Shown here: positions 1 to 6,363 of the stretch, in pieces | Numbering within the stretch: position 1 is the stretch's first letter | How the letters are laid out: the number at the start of each line of letters is the position of its first letter | NCBI GenBank assembly: GCA_041651315.1 | Contig: JBAZJM010000219.1 | Location: 1-8,088 of the forward strand | From: CAITYL01 sp041651315 | GTDB lineage: Bacteria > Verrucomicrobiota > Lentisphaeria > Oligosphaerales > CAITYL01 | Direction: 5' to 3' | Length of the DNA: 8,088 nt | Position numbers and translations under genes: made by a program | The notes under the pieces: generated by a model | What the model was told of the DNA's origin: nothing | The model's database searches: none | The model's input: the letters and a program-made list of their open reading frames with translations, nothing else

Positions 1-723
1 ACGGTCGACAAAAAAGAGATTGCCCGCCTCTGCCAGAAGGCGGAGCACCAGTTCGCGGGCAGCAAGTGCGGCCTGCTGGACCAGTTCTCCAGCATTTTCG
101 GCATCGGCCACGGCCTCATCCACTCGGACTTCCGGACCCTGGAGGTCGCCTCCGTGGTGTTGCCGGACGATGTTGAGTTCCTGGTCGTCAATCCGCACGT
201 GAAGCACAGCCTCGCCGCCTCCCCGTACAATGAACGGCGCGAACGCTGCGAACAGGCCGCCGCGCAACTGGCGAAACTCCTGCCCCATCCCGTTGCCGCC
301 TTGCGCGACGTGTCCCCCGCGGAGTTCGCGGCGAACCGGAGCCGCATCGATGCTGGAGCGGCCCGGCGCGCCGCCCACGTCATCGGCGAGATCGACCGGG
401 TGGAACGGGCCATGGAAAGCATTCGCGCGGGCGACCTCAAGGCATTCGGGCAGCTGCTGTTCGAATCGCACCAGAGCTCCGTCGAAAACTTTGAAAACTC
501 CTGCCCGGAACTGGACATCGTGGTGGCCGCCGCCCGCGAGGCTGGCGCGCCCGGGGCGCGGCTGTCCGGCGGCGGATTCGGCGGCTGCGCCATTGTCATG
601 GTGCAGGCGGCGCAGGCGGCGGACGTGATGAAAAAAATCGCGGCCAGCTGCGGCGCCAAGAGGATCACGCCGGAATTCATTGCCGTCACGCCGTCCGCGG
701 GCGCCGAAAGCCGGAGCGCCTAA
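1..723 (+). CDS. galK: Galactokinase, C-terminal part (5' end outside window)
   Basis: GHMP-family sugar kinase that phosphorylates galactose to galactose-1-phosphate with ATP, the first committed step of the Leloir pathway in the cytoplasm. The frame is open from base 1 and ends at TAA, giving 240 residues, roughly the C-terminal 60% of a typical ~380-residue galactokinase. Near the left edge is AEHQFAGSKCGLLDQFSS (residues 15-31), matching the family's cGiMDQ segment; the Asp (residue 27) is the expected catalytic base. GHMP motif 3 is LSGGGFGG at residues 188-195. The substrate/ATP-binding motifs of the N-terminus are outside the window. Family assignment is secure; galactose specificity rests on the CGLLDQ context, and a related GHMP sugar kinase is the only real alternative. 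The stop lies 5 bp from that of the convergent glycosyltransferase gene, leaving no room for a separate terminator. Confidence 0.9.
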   Translation, partial: TVDKKEIARLCQKAEHQFAGSKCGLLDQFSSIFGIGHGLIHSDFRTLEVASVVLPDDVEFLVVNPHVKHSLAASPYNERRERCEQAAAQLAKLLPHPVAALRDVSPAEFAANRSRIDAGAARRAAHVIGEIDRVERAMESIRAGDLKAFGQLLFESHQSSVENFENSCPELDIVVAAAREAGAPGARLSGGGFGGCAIVMVQAAQAADVMKKIAASCGAKRITPEFIAVTPSAGAESRSA

Positions 724-728
724 GCGCG

Positions 729-1862
729 TCACCCGGCGGCGGCGCGGTAGACGGCCAGCACCTGGCGGGCGGTTTCGGCCCAGTCAAAGGTGCGGGCGTA
801 GGCGCCGGCGCGGCGGGCCTCGGCCTCGTTCCACGGCCGGGCGAGGGCGGCCGCGAGGGCGGCCGCGATGGCCGGAACCGACTCCGGATCGAAGGTGGCC
901 GCCACCTCGCCGGCGATTTCCGCCATGGAGGTGGTGCCGGAGCAGATCACCGGCGCGCCGCAGGCCATGGCCTCGAGGATGGGGAAGCCGAACCCCTCGA
1001 ACAGCGAGGGATAGACCATCAGTTCGCACCCTGAATAGAGGGCGGGCAGATCCTCCGGCGGGAAGAAACCGGTGAGGCGGATGTCGGCGGCGGCCGGACT
1101 GGCGGCGGCGGCGGCCCGGATCACCGCCGCGCCGTTCCAGTCGGCGCCGGCCAGCACCAGCTGCAGCGGGCCGGGGTGCGCCGCCTTGTAGCCGGCGAAC
1201 GCCTCGATCAGGCGCAGATGGTTCTTGGCCGGGTGTTCCAGGCGGGAGACAAAGGCCAGGTACGGCCGGTCGAGGCCGTGGCGGGCGGCCAGGGCGGCGC
1301 GCGCTTCGGCCTTGGGCACGGGCCGGAACCGGGCATGGTCGATGCCGGAATAGATGACGCTGAGCCGGTCCTCGGGATAGCCGGTGAAGCGCCGGAGGTC
1401 ATCACGGGTGCAGCGGCTGACAGCGATCACCCGGTCGGCGCGGCGGATCAGGGCGGGGACGATGCGGCGGTTGTAGAACATCCGGGCAGCGTCGTACTTG
1501 CCGGGGATGCTGAGGGCGGCCAGGTCATGCACGGTGGCGACGACCGGCACGCTCTTGAGCAGCGGCAGCCGGCGGTAGGTCGGGATGTGGAGCAGGTCAT
1601 AGCGCCCGCGGGCCAGCACGGGCAGGCCCAGGTTGTGCCAGGCGATGTTGACCACCGGCTGCGCCAGGGCGTCAGGATAGGCGCGCCAGGTGAAGCCGGG
1701 GTGGGTGAGGGGGAGCAGGGAGAGGTCGCGCCGCGGCAGCAGCACCTCCAGGGTCAGGCCGGGCGGCGCCGCCGCCTGCAGGGCCGTCAGCAGGCTGCGA
1801 ATGTAGGACGCCACACCGGTGCGCCCGCCCTGCATTACAAACGCTGAAAAACCGACCCGCAT
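729..1862 (-). CDS. Glycosyltransferase family 4 (GT-B fold, group 1)
   Basis: Predicted retaining glycosyltransferase that moves a sugar from an activated donor to a lipid, glycan or polysaccharide acceptor; donor and acceptor cannot be told from sequence. The 377-residue length is typical for GT4. The N-terminal Rossmann half begins MRVGFSAFV, with the glycine-rich GGRTGVASY loop (residues 12-20). In the C-terminal half, SRLEHPAKN (206-214) supplies the Arg and Lys expected to contact donor phosphates, and EGFGFPILE (289-297) is the diagnostic E-x7-E motif. The order of motifs matches Glycos_transf_1. No signal peptide or membrane segment is visible, so it is probably cytoplasmic or peripheral. 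It starts at ATG with only a weak purine stretch (CAGGGACGG) upstream. It is the last gene of the minus-strand series, 107 bp after era, and converges on galK. Cell-surface glycan synthesis is inferred. Confidence 0.88.
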   Translation of the reverse strand: MRVGFSAFVMQGGRTGVASYIRSLLTALQAAAPPGLTLEVLLPRRDLSLLPLTHPGFTWRAYPDALAQPVVNIAWHNLGLPVLARGRYDLLHIPTYRRLPLLKSVPVVATVHDLAALSIPGKYDAARMFYNRRIVPALIRRADRVIAVSRCTRDDLRRFTGYPEDRLSVIYSGIDHARFRPVPKAEARAALAARHGLDRPYLAFVSRLEHPAKNHLRLIEAFAGYKAAHPGPLQLVLAGADWNGAAVIRAAAAASPAAADIRLTGFFPPEDLPALYSGCELMVYPSLFEGFGFPILEAMACGAPVICSGTTSMAEIAGEVAATFDPESVPAIAAALAAALARPWNEAEARRAGAYARTFDWAETARQVLAVYRAAAG

Positions 1863-1901
1863 GGAAGCCGTCCCTGTTTCACGGCACCCCGATCCGCCTC
1901 A

Positions 1902-1929
1902 ACGTGAGACGTGAAACGTGAGGCACGAT
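1902..1929. repeat. Heptamer tandem repeat (ACGTGAN x ~4)
   Basis: Three consecutive 7-nt units, ACGTGAG, ACGTGAA and ACGTGAG, are followed by a decayed fourth (GCACGAT). They lie in the 107-bp spacer between era and the glycosyltransferase gene. A related array occurs at 5544-5571. No function can be assigned. Confidence 0.6.
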
Positions 1930-1969
1930 GACATTTGACCGGTCACTGCGTTCCCGGCTCGGATTGGGA

Positions 1970-2920
1970 CTACCGGCCCTTGCCGGTGAAGCCGGGCAGC
2001 AGGCCGAACTCGTCGAGCCGTTCCTTGCGCTTGCGCCAGTCGGCGGAGATCTTGACCCAGAGGTCGAGGTGGACGGGAACGCCGCACAGCTCGGCCAGCT
2101 TTTTGGCGGATTCCACGCGGATGCGCTTGATCATGCTGCCGCCTTCGCCGATGACGATCCGCTTCTGGCTGTCGCGTTCGACGTGGAGGACGGCGCTGAT
2201 CTCGCGCTGGTTGTCGTATTCCTTCCAGGCCTCGATCTCAACCGCCATGGCGTGGGGGATTTCGGCCGACAGCTGGTCGAGGAGCACTTCGCGGATCAGC
2301 TCGGCGCCGACATGCCGTTCGAGGGTGTCGGTGAGCATGTCGGCGGGGTACAGGAACGGGCCTTCCGGCAGTTTGGTGCGGAGGGCGGCGAGGAGGGGGC
2401 CGAGACTGCCCTTGTCGAGGGCGCTGATCTTGACCACCGGGGTGTCGGCCGGCAGGCCGGCGCCGTAGAAGGTGCGGACCGCCTCCTGCTGCTCCTGGTT
2501 GCTGGCGTCCCGTTTGTTGATGGCCAGGATGATCGGTTTCCGGCAGGCCTTGGCCAGTTCCAAAACCTGCTGGTCCTCGGCCTGGCCCGGCAGCCGGGTG
2601 GGGTCGCCCAGCAACACCACGGCATCGGCGTCGCGCAGAGCCCGGCGCACCCCTTCCAGCATCGCCACGTCCAGCGTGGAGTCACCGGCGTGGACTCCCG
2701 GCGTGTCCAGGAACAGCGCCTGCATGTCCGTGGTGCTGTAAACCCCAAGCAGACGGCGCCGGGTGGTTTGCGGCCGGGGGGACACCGCCGCCAGGTGATA
2801 GTCCAGCAGGGTGTTGAGGAGGGTGGACTTGCCGGTGTTGGGCCGGCCCAGCAGCGCGACGAAGCCGACGCGGCCGACCGGCCATTCTTCCGGCGCCTTG
2901 ATGGAGAGGGGGGTGCTCAA
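1970..2920 (-). CDS. era: GTPase Era, ribosome small-subunit maturation
   Basis: Essential GTPase that binds the 3' end of 16S rRNA through a KH domain and assists 30S assembly. All G motifs are present: G1 GRPNTGKS (25-32), G2 around QTTRRR (51-56), G3 DTPG (72-75), G4 NKRD (135-138) and G5 SAL (166-168). The C-terminal KH domain carries the loop VIGEGGSMIKRI (256-267) and ends with the usual ISADWRKRKERLDEFGLLPG-like tail. The 316 residues compare with ~300 for the family; no truncation is seen. The only start ahead of the G1 motif is TTG at 2920, which overlaps the TGA of the upstream RAM-domain gene (TTGA, 2917-2920). AAGG lies only 1 nt before it, too close for a good Shine-Dalgarno site, so translational coupling is likely. 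Cytoplasmic, with a membrane-associated pool known for the family. Confidence 0.96.
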   Translation of the reverse strand: MSTPLSIKAPEEWPVGRVGFVALLGRPNTGKSTLLNTLLDYHLAAVSPRPQTTRRRLLGVYSTTDMQALFLDTPGVHAGDSTLDVAMLEGVRRALRDADAVVLLGDPTRLPGQAEDQQVLELAKACRKPIILAINKRDASNQEQQEAVRTFYGAGLPADTPVVKISALDKGSLGPLLAALRTKLPEGPFLYPADMLTDTLERHVGAELIREVLLDQLSAEIPHAMAVEIEAWKEYDNQREISAVLHVERDSQKRIVIGEGGSMIKRIRVESAKKLAELCGVPVHLDLWVKISADWRKRKERLDEFGLLPGFTGKGR

Positions 2921-3186
2921 ACCTTGAACATGGCCTGGAGGTCGCAGTGGGCGAAGGTGTCGAGGGAGAAGAGGGTTTTGGTGCGCAGGATGCCGGGCAC
3001 GTGGAGGATCTTGTCGGTGATGATGTCCGACAGCGCCTGGTTGTCCTTGACGCGGATCACGGCCACGATGTCGTACTCGCCGGCGACCAGGTGCACCTCT
3101 TTGATGCCGGGCAGGTCGAGCAGCTTCTCGGAGATCTTCTTCAGGTCCTTGTCATCAATGTTGATGAGGACGAATGCGGTGACCAT
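2917..3186 (-). CDS. Stand-alone Lrp/AsnC ligand-binding (RAM) domain protein
   Basis: Small protein consisting only of the C-terminal effector-binding and oligomerisation domain of Lrp/AsnC regulators (AsnC_trans_reg), with no helix-turn-helix. From the chosen start it is 89 residues, MVTAFVLINID..., followed by the DLPGIKEVHLVAGEYDIVA core (residues 24-42), whose G-x-Y/F-D-I/L pattern is the family hallmark, and a second half ending in TKTLFSLDTF. Such single-domain proteins form dimers or larger assemblies and are thought to bind small molecules such as amino acids, often modulating full-length Lrp proteins. I chose ATG at 3186 because AAGGAAAGGG lies 8-17 nt upstream and the family usually begins there. 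An in-frame ATG at 3225 would add 13 basic residues without a ribosome-binding site. Its stop overlaps the TTG of era. The actual ligand and any link to Era are unknown. Confidence 0.87.
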   Translation of the reverse strand: MVTAFVLINIDDKDLKKISEKLLDLPGIKEVHLVAGEYDIVAVIRVKDNQALSDIITDKILHVPGILRTKTLFSLDTFAHCDLQAMFKV

Positions 3187-3294
3187 GGGAGTGGCCCTTT
3201 CCTTGGTGGTGGCTCGTTTTGACATAATTGAAAGCGGTAATCCTGGCGGGGCCGGCCGGCCGGAATGGCGGCCAACGTCCTACGCCTTGGGGGC

Positions 3295-3322
3295 AATGTA
3301 TCCGGCACCCGGCCCCATGCAA
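3295..3322 (-). promoter_or_regulatory. Possible sigma-70-type promoter for RAM-era
   Basis: In the 203-bp gap between yidC and the RAM gene, reading the minus strand, TTGCAT (3317-3322) and TACATT (3295-3300) are separated by 16 nt. The matches to consensus are 3/6 and 4/6, so this is only a candidate. A 12-bp self-complementary CCGG-type run at 3252-3263 lies between it and the gene. No convincing terminator with a T-tract follows yidC on the minus strand. Confidence 0.25.
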
Positions 3323-3389
3323 GCGGACAGCGCCGCCAATTTTGCCCGGCGCCGCGGCGTTTTCTGGAACGGTTGAAGATGGCGGCGGT

Positions 3390-5150
3390 TCACGCCTTGG
3401 CCGCGACCGGGGCGGGGTGCAGCGTGATCATGCGGTGGATGAGCAGCATCTGGACGATGCCCAGCGCCTGGTTGACCGTCCAGTAGAGGGTCAGGCCGGC
3501 CGGCATGCTGTAGAACAGGAACGAGAAGAACAGGGTCATGATCATCATCATCTTGGCCTGGGCCGGATCCATGGCGCTGGGGGTGAGCTTCTGCTGCAGG
3601 AACATGGTGGCGGCCATCAGGATGGCCAGCGGGCGGATCGGCAGGCCGAACGGCATCCAGGGCAGGGTGTCGGGCTGCGCCAAGTCGGTCACCCACAGGA
3701 AGGTCGAATGGCGCAGCTCGATGGCGCCGCGGAAGACGTTGAAGAGGGCGAAGAACACCGGAATCTGCAGCAGCATGGGCAGGCAGCCGCCCATCGGATT
3801 GACCTTGTTCTCGCGGTAGACCTCCATGATCTTTTCCTGCTGGCGCCGCGGATCGTCCTTGTATTTTTCGCGCACCGCGGTGATCTGCGGCTGCAGCACC
3901 TGCATCCGTTTCATGGACATGGTGCTGTAATGGGTCAGCGGCCAGAACAGCAGCTTGACGATGAGGGTGATGATGATGATGGCCAGGCCGTAGGCCCAGC
4001 TGCTCTTCAGGTGGTCGTGGAGGGTCACCATGAACTGCAGGACCTGCTGGGAGATCCAGCCCATCCAGCCGGGATGGAAGAAGAAGAACAGGTCCATCTG
4101 CAGCAGGCTGTCGGCGCCGTTGCCCATGGCCTTGAGGTTCTTGTATTCCTTGGGGCCGGCGTAGACGTGCAGCAGGCGGGTGGTTTCGGTGCCGGGCAGC
4201 AGGCTGCCGCCGGCCAGGCGGGCGCCGCCGTTGACCGACAGCTGGGGTTGCGCGACGTCGCTGCGGGTTTCGGCCTGGCCCAGGCGGGCGCCGGCAAACG
4301 GCAGATGGTCGCCGCCGGTCAGCAGGAAGGTGAAATATTTGGTGTGCAGCGCCAGCCAGTCCAGCGGCGTTTCGGCCAGTTTGGCGGCCTCATCGGGCTT
4401 GAGCTTGCCGATGTTCTTGGGGGTGTAGGATTCCAACTTGCCGTTGCCGGCCAGGCGCATCTCGGCGCTGAGGTCGCTCGGCATGCCGAGGCCGCCGCTG
4501 GCGGCCTGGCCCGGCGGCAGGCTGAGGGCGCCGGCGCTGAACCACATCGGTTCGTAGGCGACGGTGGCGGCGCTTGGATTGGCGATGGAGATCCGGCATT
4601 CCAAGAGATAAGGACGGTCGGGGCTGACGCGCCACTCCTGGCGCAGCCGCAACCCTTGGGGCAACTGGCGTTCCAGCAGGATCCGGTCCGGGGTGGCGCT
4701 CACCAGTCGCAGCGGCCCCCAGGCTTTGGCGGCCGCCGCATCCCCGGCCGGCAGCAGCACCCCCAGTGGCGTTGTCGTGTCGCTGCCGAGGCACACCGGG
4801 GTCTTGCGGTCGTCCTCATTATAGGTGGCCAGGGAGACGCGGGTCAGGCCGCCGCTGGCGGGATCCAGCAGCGCGTCAAATTTGCCCGCCTGCCGCAGGG
4901 GCAGCGGGCGCGCCGGCGCAGCGGCTCCCGCCGGGGCTTCCGGAGCCGCCGGGACGGCGGCGGGGAGGAGGGGGGCGGCAGCAGGACCGGCCGGGGCGGC
5001 CGCCGGGGTTGCGGGCTTGGCGGGGGTGGCCGCTGTCTGGGGGGGGGCGGCCGATGGCCGGCCCGACCAGCCCATCCAGTTCATGAGCGGGAACCAGGCG
5101 ACCAGAAGCACGCCGCACAACCCGGCGCCGATGATTGATTTCTTGTCCAT
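3390..5150 (-). CDS. yidC: Membrane protein insertase YidC (Gram-negative type)
   Basis: Inner-membrane insertase that places proteins in the membrane alone or with SecYEG. From ATG at 5150 it is 586 residues and begins MDKKSIIGAGLCGVLLVAW, the usual YidC opening with TM1 at ~5-24; an in-frame ATG at 5210 would add an unlikely 20-residue Arg/Pro-rich tail. Then come an Ala/Pro-rich linker (~32-84), a large periplasmic domain (~88-345), TM2 (~386-405), the cytoplasmic C1 hairpin (~410-450), TM3 (~455-474), TM4 (~505-520) and TM5 (~545-572). The groove residue, Arg in E. coli, is Lys399 here (LIVKLLFWPLT). VNPMGGCLPMLLQIPVFFALF (450-470) and the TM5 motif SMPAGLTLYW are typical. The P1 domain implies an outer membrane. 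It follows yidD after 86 bp; no good ribosome-binding site precedes the ATG. Confidence 0.96.
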   Translation of the reverse strand: MDKKSIIGAGLCGVLLVAWFPLMNWMGWSGRPSAAPPQTAATPAKPATPAAAPAGPAAAPLLPAAVPAAPEAPAGAAAPARPLPLRQAGKFDALLDPASGGLTRVSLATYNEDDRKTPVCLGSDTTTPLGVLLPAGDAAAAKAWGPLRLVSATPDRILLERQLPQGLRLRQEWRVSPDRPYLLECRISIANPSAATVAYEPMWFSAGALSLPPGQAASGGLGMPSDLSAEMRLAGNGKLESYTPKNIGKLKPDEAAKLAETPLDWLALHTKYFTFLLTGGDHLPFAGARLGQAETRSDVAQPQLSVNGGARLAGGSLLPGTETTRLLHVYAGPKEYKNLKAMGNGADSLLQMDLFFFFHPGWMGWISQQVLQFMVTLHDHLKSSWAYGLAIIIITLIVKLLFWPLTHYSTMSMKRMQVLQPQITAVREKYKDDPRRQQEKIMEVYRENKVNPMGGCLPMLLQIPVFFALFNVFRGAIELRHSTFLWVTDLAQPDTLPWMPFGLPIRPLAILMAATMFLQQKLTPSAMDPAQAKMMMIMTLFFSFLFYSMPAGLTLYWTVNQALGIVQMLLIHRMITLHPAPVAAKA

Positions 5151-5236
5151 GGAGGGTGACTTGGGGGAATGAAGGCGGGCGGCCGCCGGTGGAACGCGTG
5201 GGACGGGCAAAAATGACGAACAGGTAATCTACGCCG

Positions 5237-5467
5237 TCAACGGGGTTTTGCCGGCGGCACCGGATCAACCAGCGGGCCCCGGTAAAACGGATGGCAGCGC
5301 GCCACACGCCACAGGGCGAGTCCCAGGGCGCGCCAAAAGCCATGGGTCCGGAACGCCTCGGCGGCGTACAGGGAACAGGTCGGATCGAAGCGGCAGCAGG
5401 GCGGTTTGAGGGGCGACAGCAGGTGGCGGTACAGCCAGATCAGCCCCAGCACCGCGCGTGCCCCCAA
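5237..5467 (-). CDS. yidD: Membrane protein insertion efficiency factor YidD
   Basis: Small membrane-associated protein that helps YidC-dependent insertion. The predicted 76-residue product starts MGARAVLGLIWLYRHLLSPL, an amphipathic N-terminal helix. It then shows PPCCRFDPTCSLYAAEAF (residues 22-39) and ARCHPFYRG (56-64), the diagnostic YidD signatures; YidD proteins are usually 70-90 residues. The frame is open far upstream but that part is low-complexity shadow across rnpA. TTG at 5467 is chosen because it sits directly before the family's N-terminus and GAGAGG lies 10 nt upstream; GTG at codon 5 is an alternative. It lies between rnpA and yidC, its standard place. The 125-bp gap from rnpA is longer than usual and contains a heptamer repeat. 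Confidence 0.92.
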   Translation of the reverse strand: MGARAVLGLIWLYRHLLSPLKPPCCRFDPTCSLYAAEAFRTHGFWRALGLALWRVARCHPFYRGPLVDPVPPAKPR

Positions 5468-5543
5468 CCGGAAGCTGCCTCTCGGGTGCCCGAGGGGCTC
5501 GCGGCCGGCAGCGGATGGCGCGGGGGAGGGGGCCACTGGTGGA

Positions 5544-5571
5544 AGATGAGGCGTGATACGTGAGGCGTGAC
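5544..5571. repeat. Heptamer tandem repeat (RCGTGAN x 3-4)
   Basis: Consecutive 7-nt units AGATGAG, GCGTGAT, ACGTGAG and GCGTGAC lie in the rnpA-yidD gap. The orientation and consensus are the same as at 1902-1929, so this is a small intergenic repeat family in this genome. Confidence 0.55.
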
Positions 5572-5592
5572 GGGGACGGAACGGCCTGAGCC

Positions 5593-5985
5593 TTAGGGAG
5601 CCTGGGGGACGGCCGGCGGTGGCGGAGAGGCAATGACTCCGAGGCGGGTCAGCAGGCGGCGAAACTCCGGGAGGATCTCCTGAAGCTTCGCATTCAGCAT
5701 GCCCGCGCGCGGAAAAACGATGACCCAGTACAGTCCCATTTCCGGGAAAAACTGGCGGCCGGCTTCGCGAATCAGGCGCCGGGCACGGTTGCGGCGCACC
5801 GCCAGCAGGCTGTAGCGCTTGGAAATGACGGCGGAAAGCCGCTTCTGTCCGTCCGGCGCCGGAAGACAACGAACCACCAGGCGCCGGCCGGCTTCCGCTC
5901 GGCCCTGTTCGCGCAGGGTCATGAACTGTTTGCGGGCCCGCAGGCGCGTGGCCCGCGTGAAGGGCCGCTCTGAGTTGGGCGGCAA
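5593..5985 (-). CDS. rnpA: Ribonuclease P protein component
   Basis: Protein subunit of RNase P, which helps the catalytic RNA remove 5' leaders from tRNA precursors. The 130-residue product has the family's N-terminal RPFTRATRLRARKQFMTLRE (7-26) and the central basic RNR motif in AVRRNRARRLIREAGRQ (62-78), followed by the beta strand YWVIVFPRAG (86-95). The segment before the RNR motif reads SKRYSLLAV rather than the common SKKVGNAV, lacking the usual glycine. The Pro-rich tail (121-130) is an extension. The start is TTG at 5985, 5 nt after the rpmH stop, without a clear Shine-Dalgarno site, so coupling to rpmH translation is likely. The same frame remains open to an ATG at 6168, enclosing all of rpmH; see findings. 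Confidence 0.93.
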   Translation of the reverse strand: MPPNSERPFTRATRLRARKQFMTLREQGRAEAGRRLVVRCLPAPDGQKRLSAVISKRYSLLAVRRNRARRLIREAGRQFFPEMGLYWVIVFPRAGMLNAKLQEILPEFRRLLTRLGVIASPPPPAVPQAP

Positions 5986-5990
5986 GGGGC

Positions 5991-6128
5991 TCAGGCCCGG
6001 GTCAGCTGCTTCCGGCCCTTTTGCCGGCGATTGCGCAGCACGTCGCGGCCACCCTTGGTGCTCATCCGTTTGCGGAAGCCGTGGGTCTTCTTGCGGCGCA
6101 GGTTGTGCGGCTGATAAGTACGTTTCAT
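5991..6128 (-). CDS. rpmH: 50S ribosomal protein L34
   Basis: Small basic protein of the large ribosomal subunit, binding 23S rRNA. The minus strand reads MKRTYQPHNLRRKKTHGFRK followed by RMSTKGGRDVLRNRRQKGRK and QLTRA, 45 residues, matching the highly conserved L34 family over its whole length. The start is ATG at 6128 with GGGGAG 8 nt upstream, a strong ribosome-binding site. It is the first gene of the rpmH-rnpA-yidD-yidC block and ends 5 nt before the likely rnpA start. The usual upstream neighbour dnaA is absent; a secreted thioredoxin-like gene is divergent instead. Confidence 0.97.
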   Translation of the reverse strand: MKRTYQPHNLRRKKTHGFRKRMSTKGGRDVLRNRRQKGRKQLTRA

Positions 6129-6209
6129 GGCGTGTCTCCCCAATCGGGGCCGGGGATGGGCCCGTCATGTTCGGGTCAAAGCGCAGGGTTAAATTTGTAG
6201 AAAGGGCGT

Positions 6210-6239
6210 ACTATAACGCCGTCTTTTCCAAGAATCCAG
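6210..6239 (-). promoter_or_regulatory. Candidate promoter for rpmH operon
   Basis: On the minus strand TATAGT (6210-6215) is preceded, after 18 nt, by a weak CTGGAT (6234-6239). It is 82 nt upstream of the rpmH start. The -10 matches consensus at 5 of 6 positions but the -35 is poor. The same AT-rich spot can be read as TATAAC (6212-6217) on the plus strand, with TTAAAT (6189-6194) 17 nt before it, so it may serve the divergent thioredoxin-like gene as well. Confidence 0.35.
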
Positions 6240-6363
6240 TGGCGGCCAACATCGCCGGGTACCGGACGGACAGGCAACGGTTATGTTAGGCGCGTCATGG
6301 ATGTCGTGCGGGCGGAGGAAAACGGCGGCCGCACGACAGGACATCATGCCAGGGAGAATACCA

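Noticed and set aside
1176..1847. 223-codon plus-strand frame opposite the glycosyltransferase
   Set aside because: Antisense shadow of GC-rich coding sequence with repetitive Gly/Gln/Val composition and no recognisable motif.
3252..3263. CCGG-rich 12-bp palindrome as a terminator for yidC
   Set aside because: No T-tract follows on the minus strand, and it is far from the yidC stop. In this GC-rich sequence such palindromes arise easily.
1928..3376. 482-codon plus-strand frame across era and the RAM gene
   Set aside because: Antisense shadow; both minus-strand genes have complete conserved motifs.
3228..5138. 636-codon plus-strand reading frame, starting with a nucleotidyltransferase-like MKAVILAG
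   Set aside because: It lies opposite yidC, is rich in Gly, Gln, His and Arg without domain motifs, and is the shadow expected from GC-rich codons. The MKAVILAG match is only the first few residues.
5468..5869. Long N-terminal extension of YidD
   Set aside because: Low-complexity Pro/Arg/Ser sequence that overlaps rnpA in another frame; YidD homology begins at the TTG at 5467.
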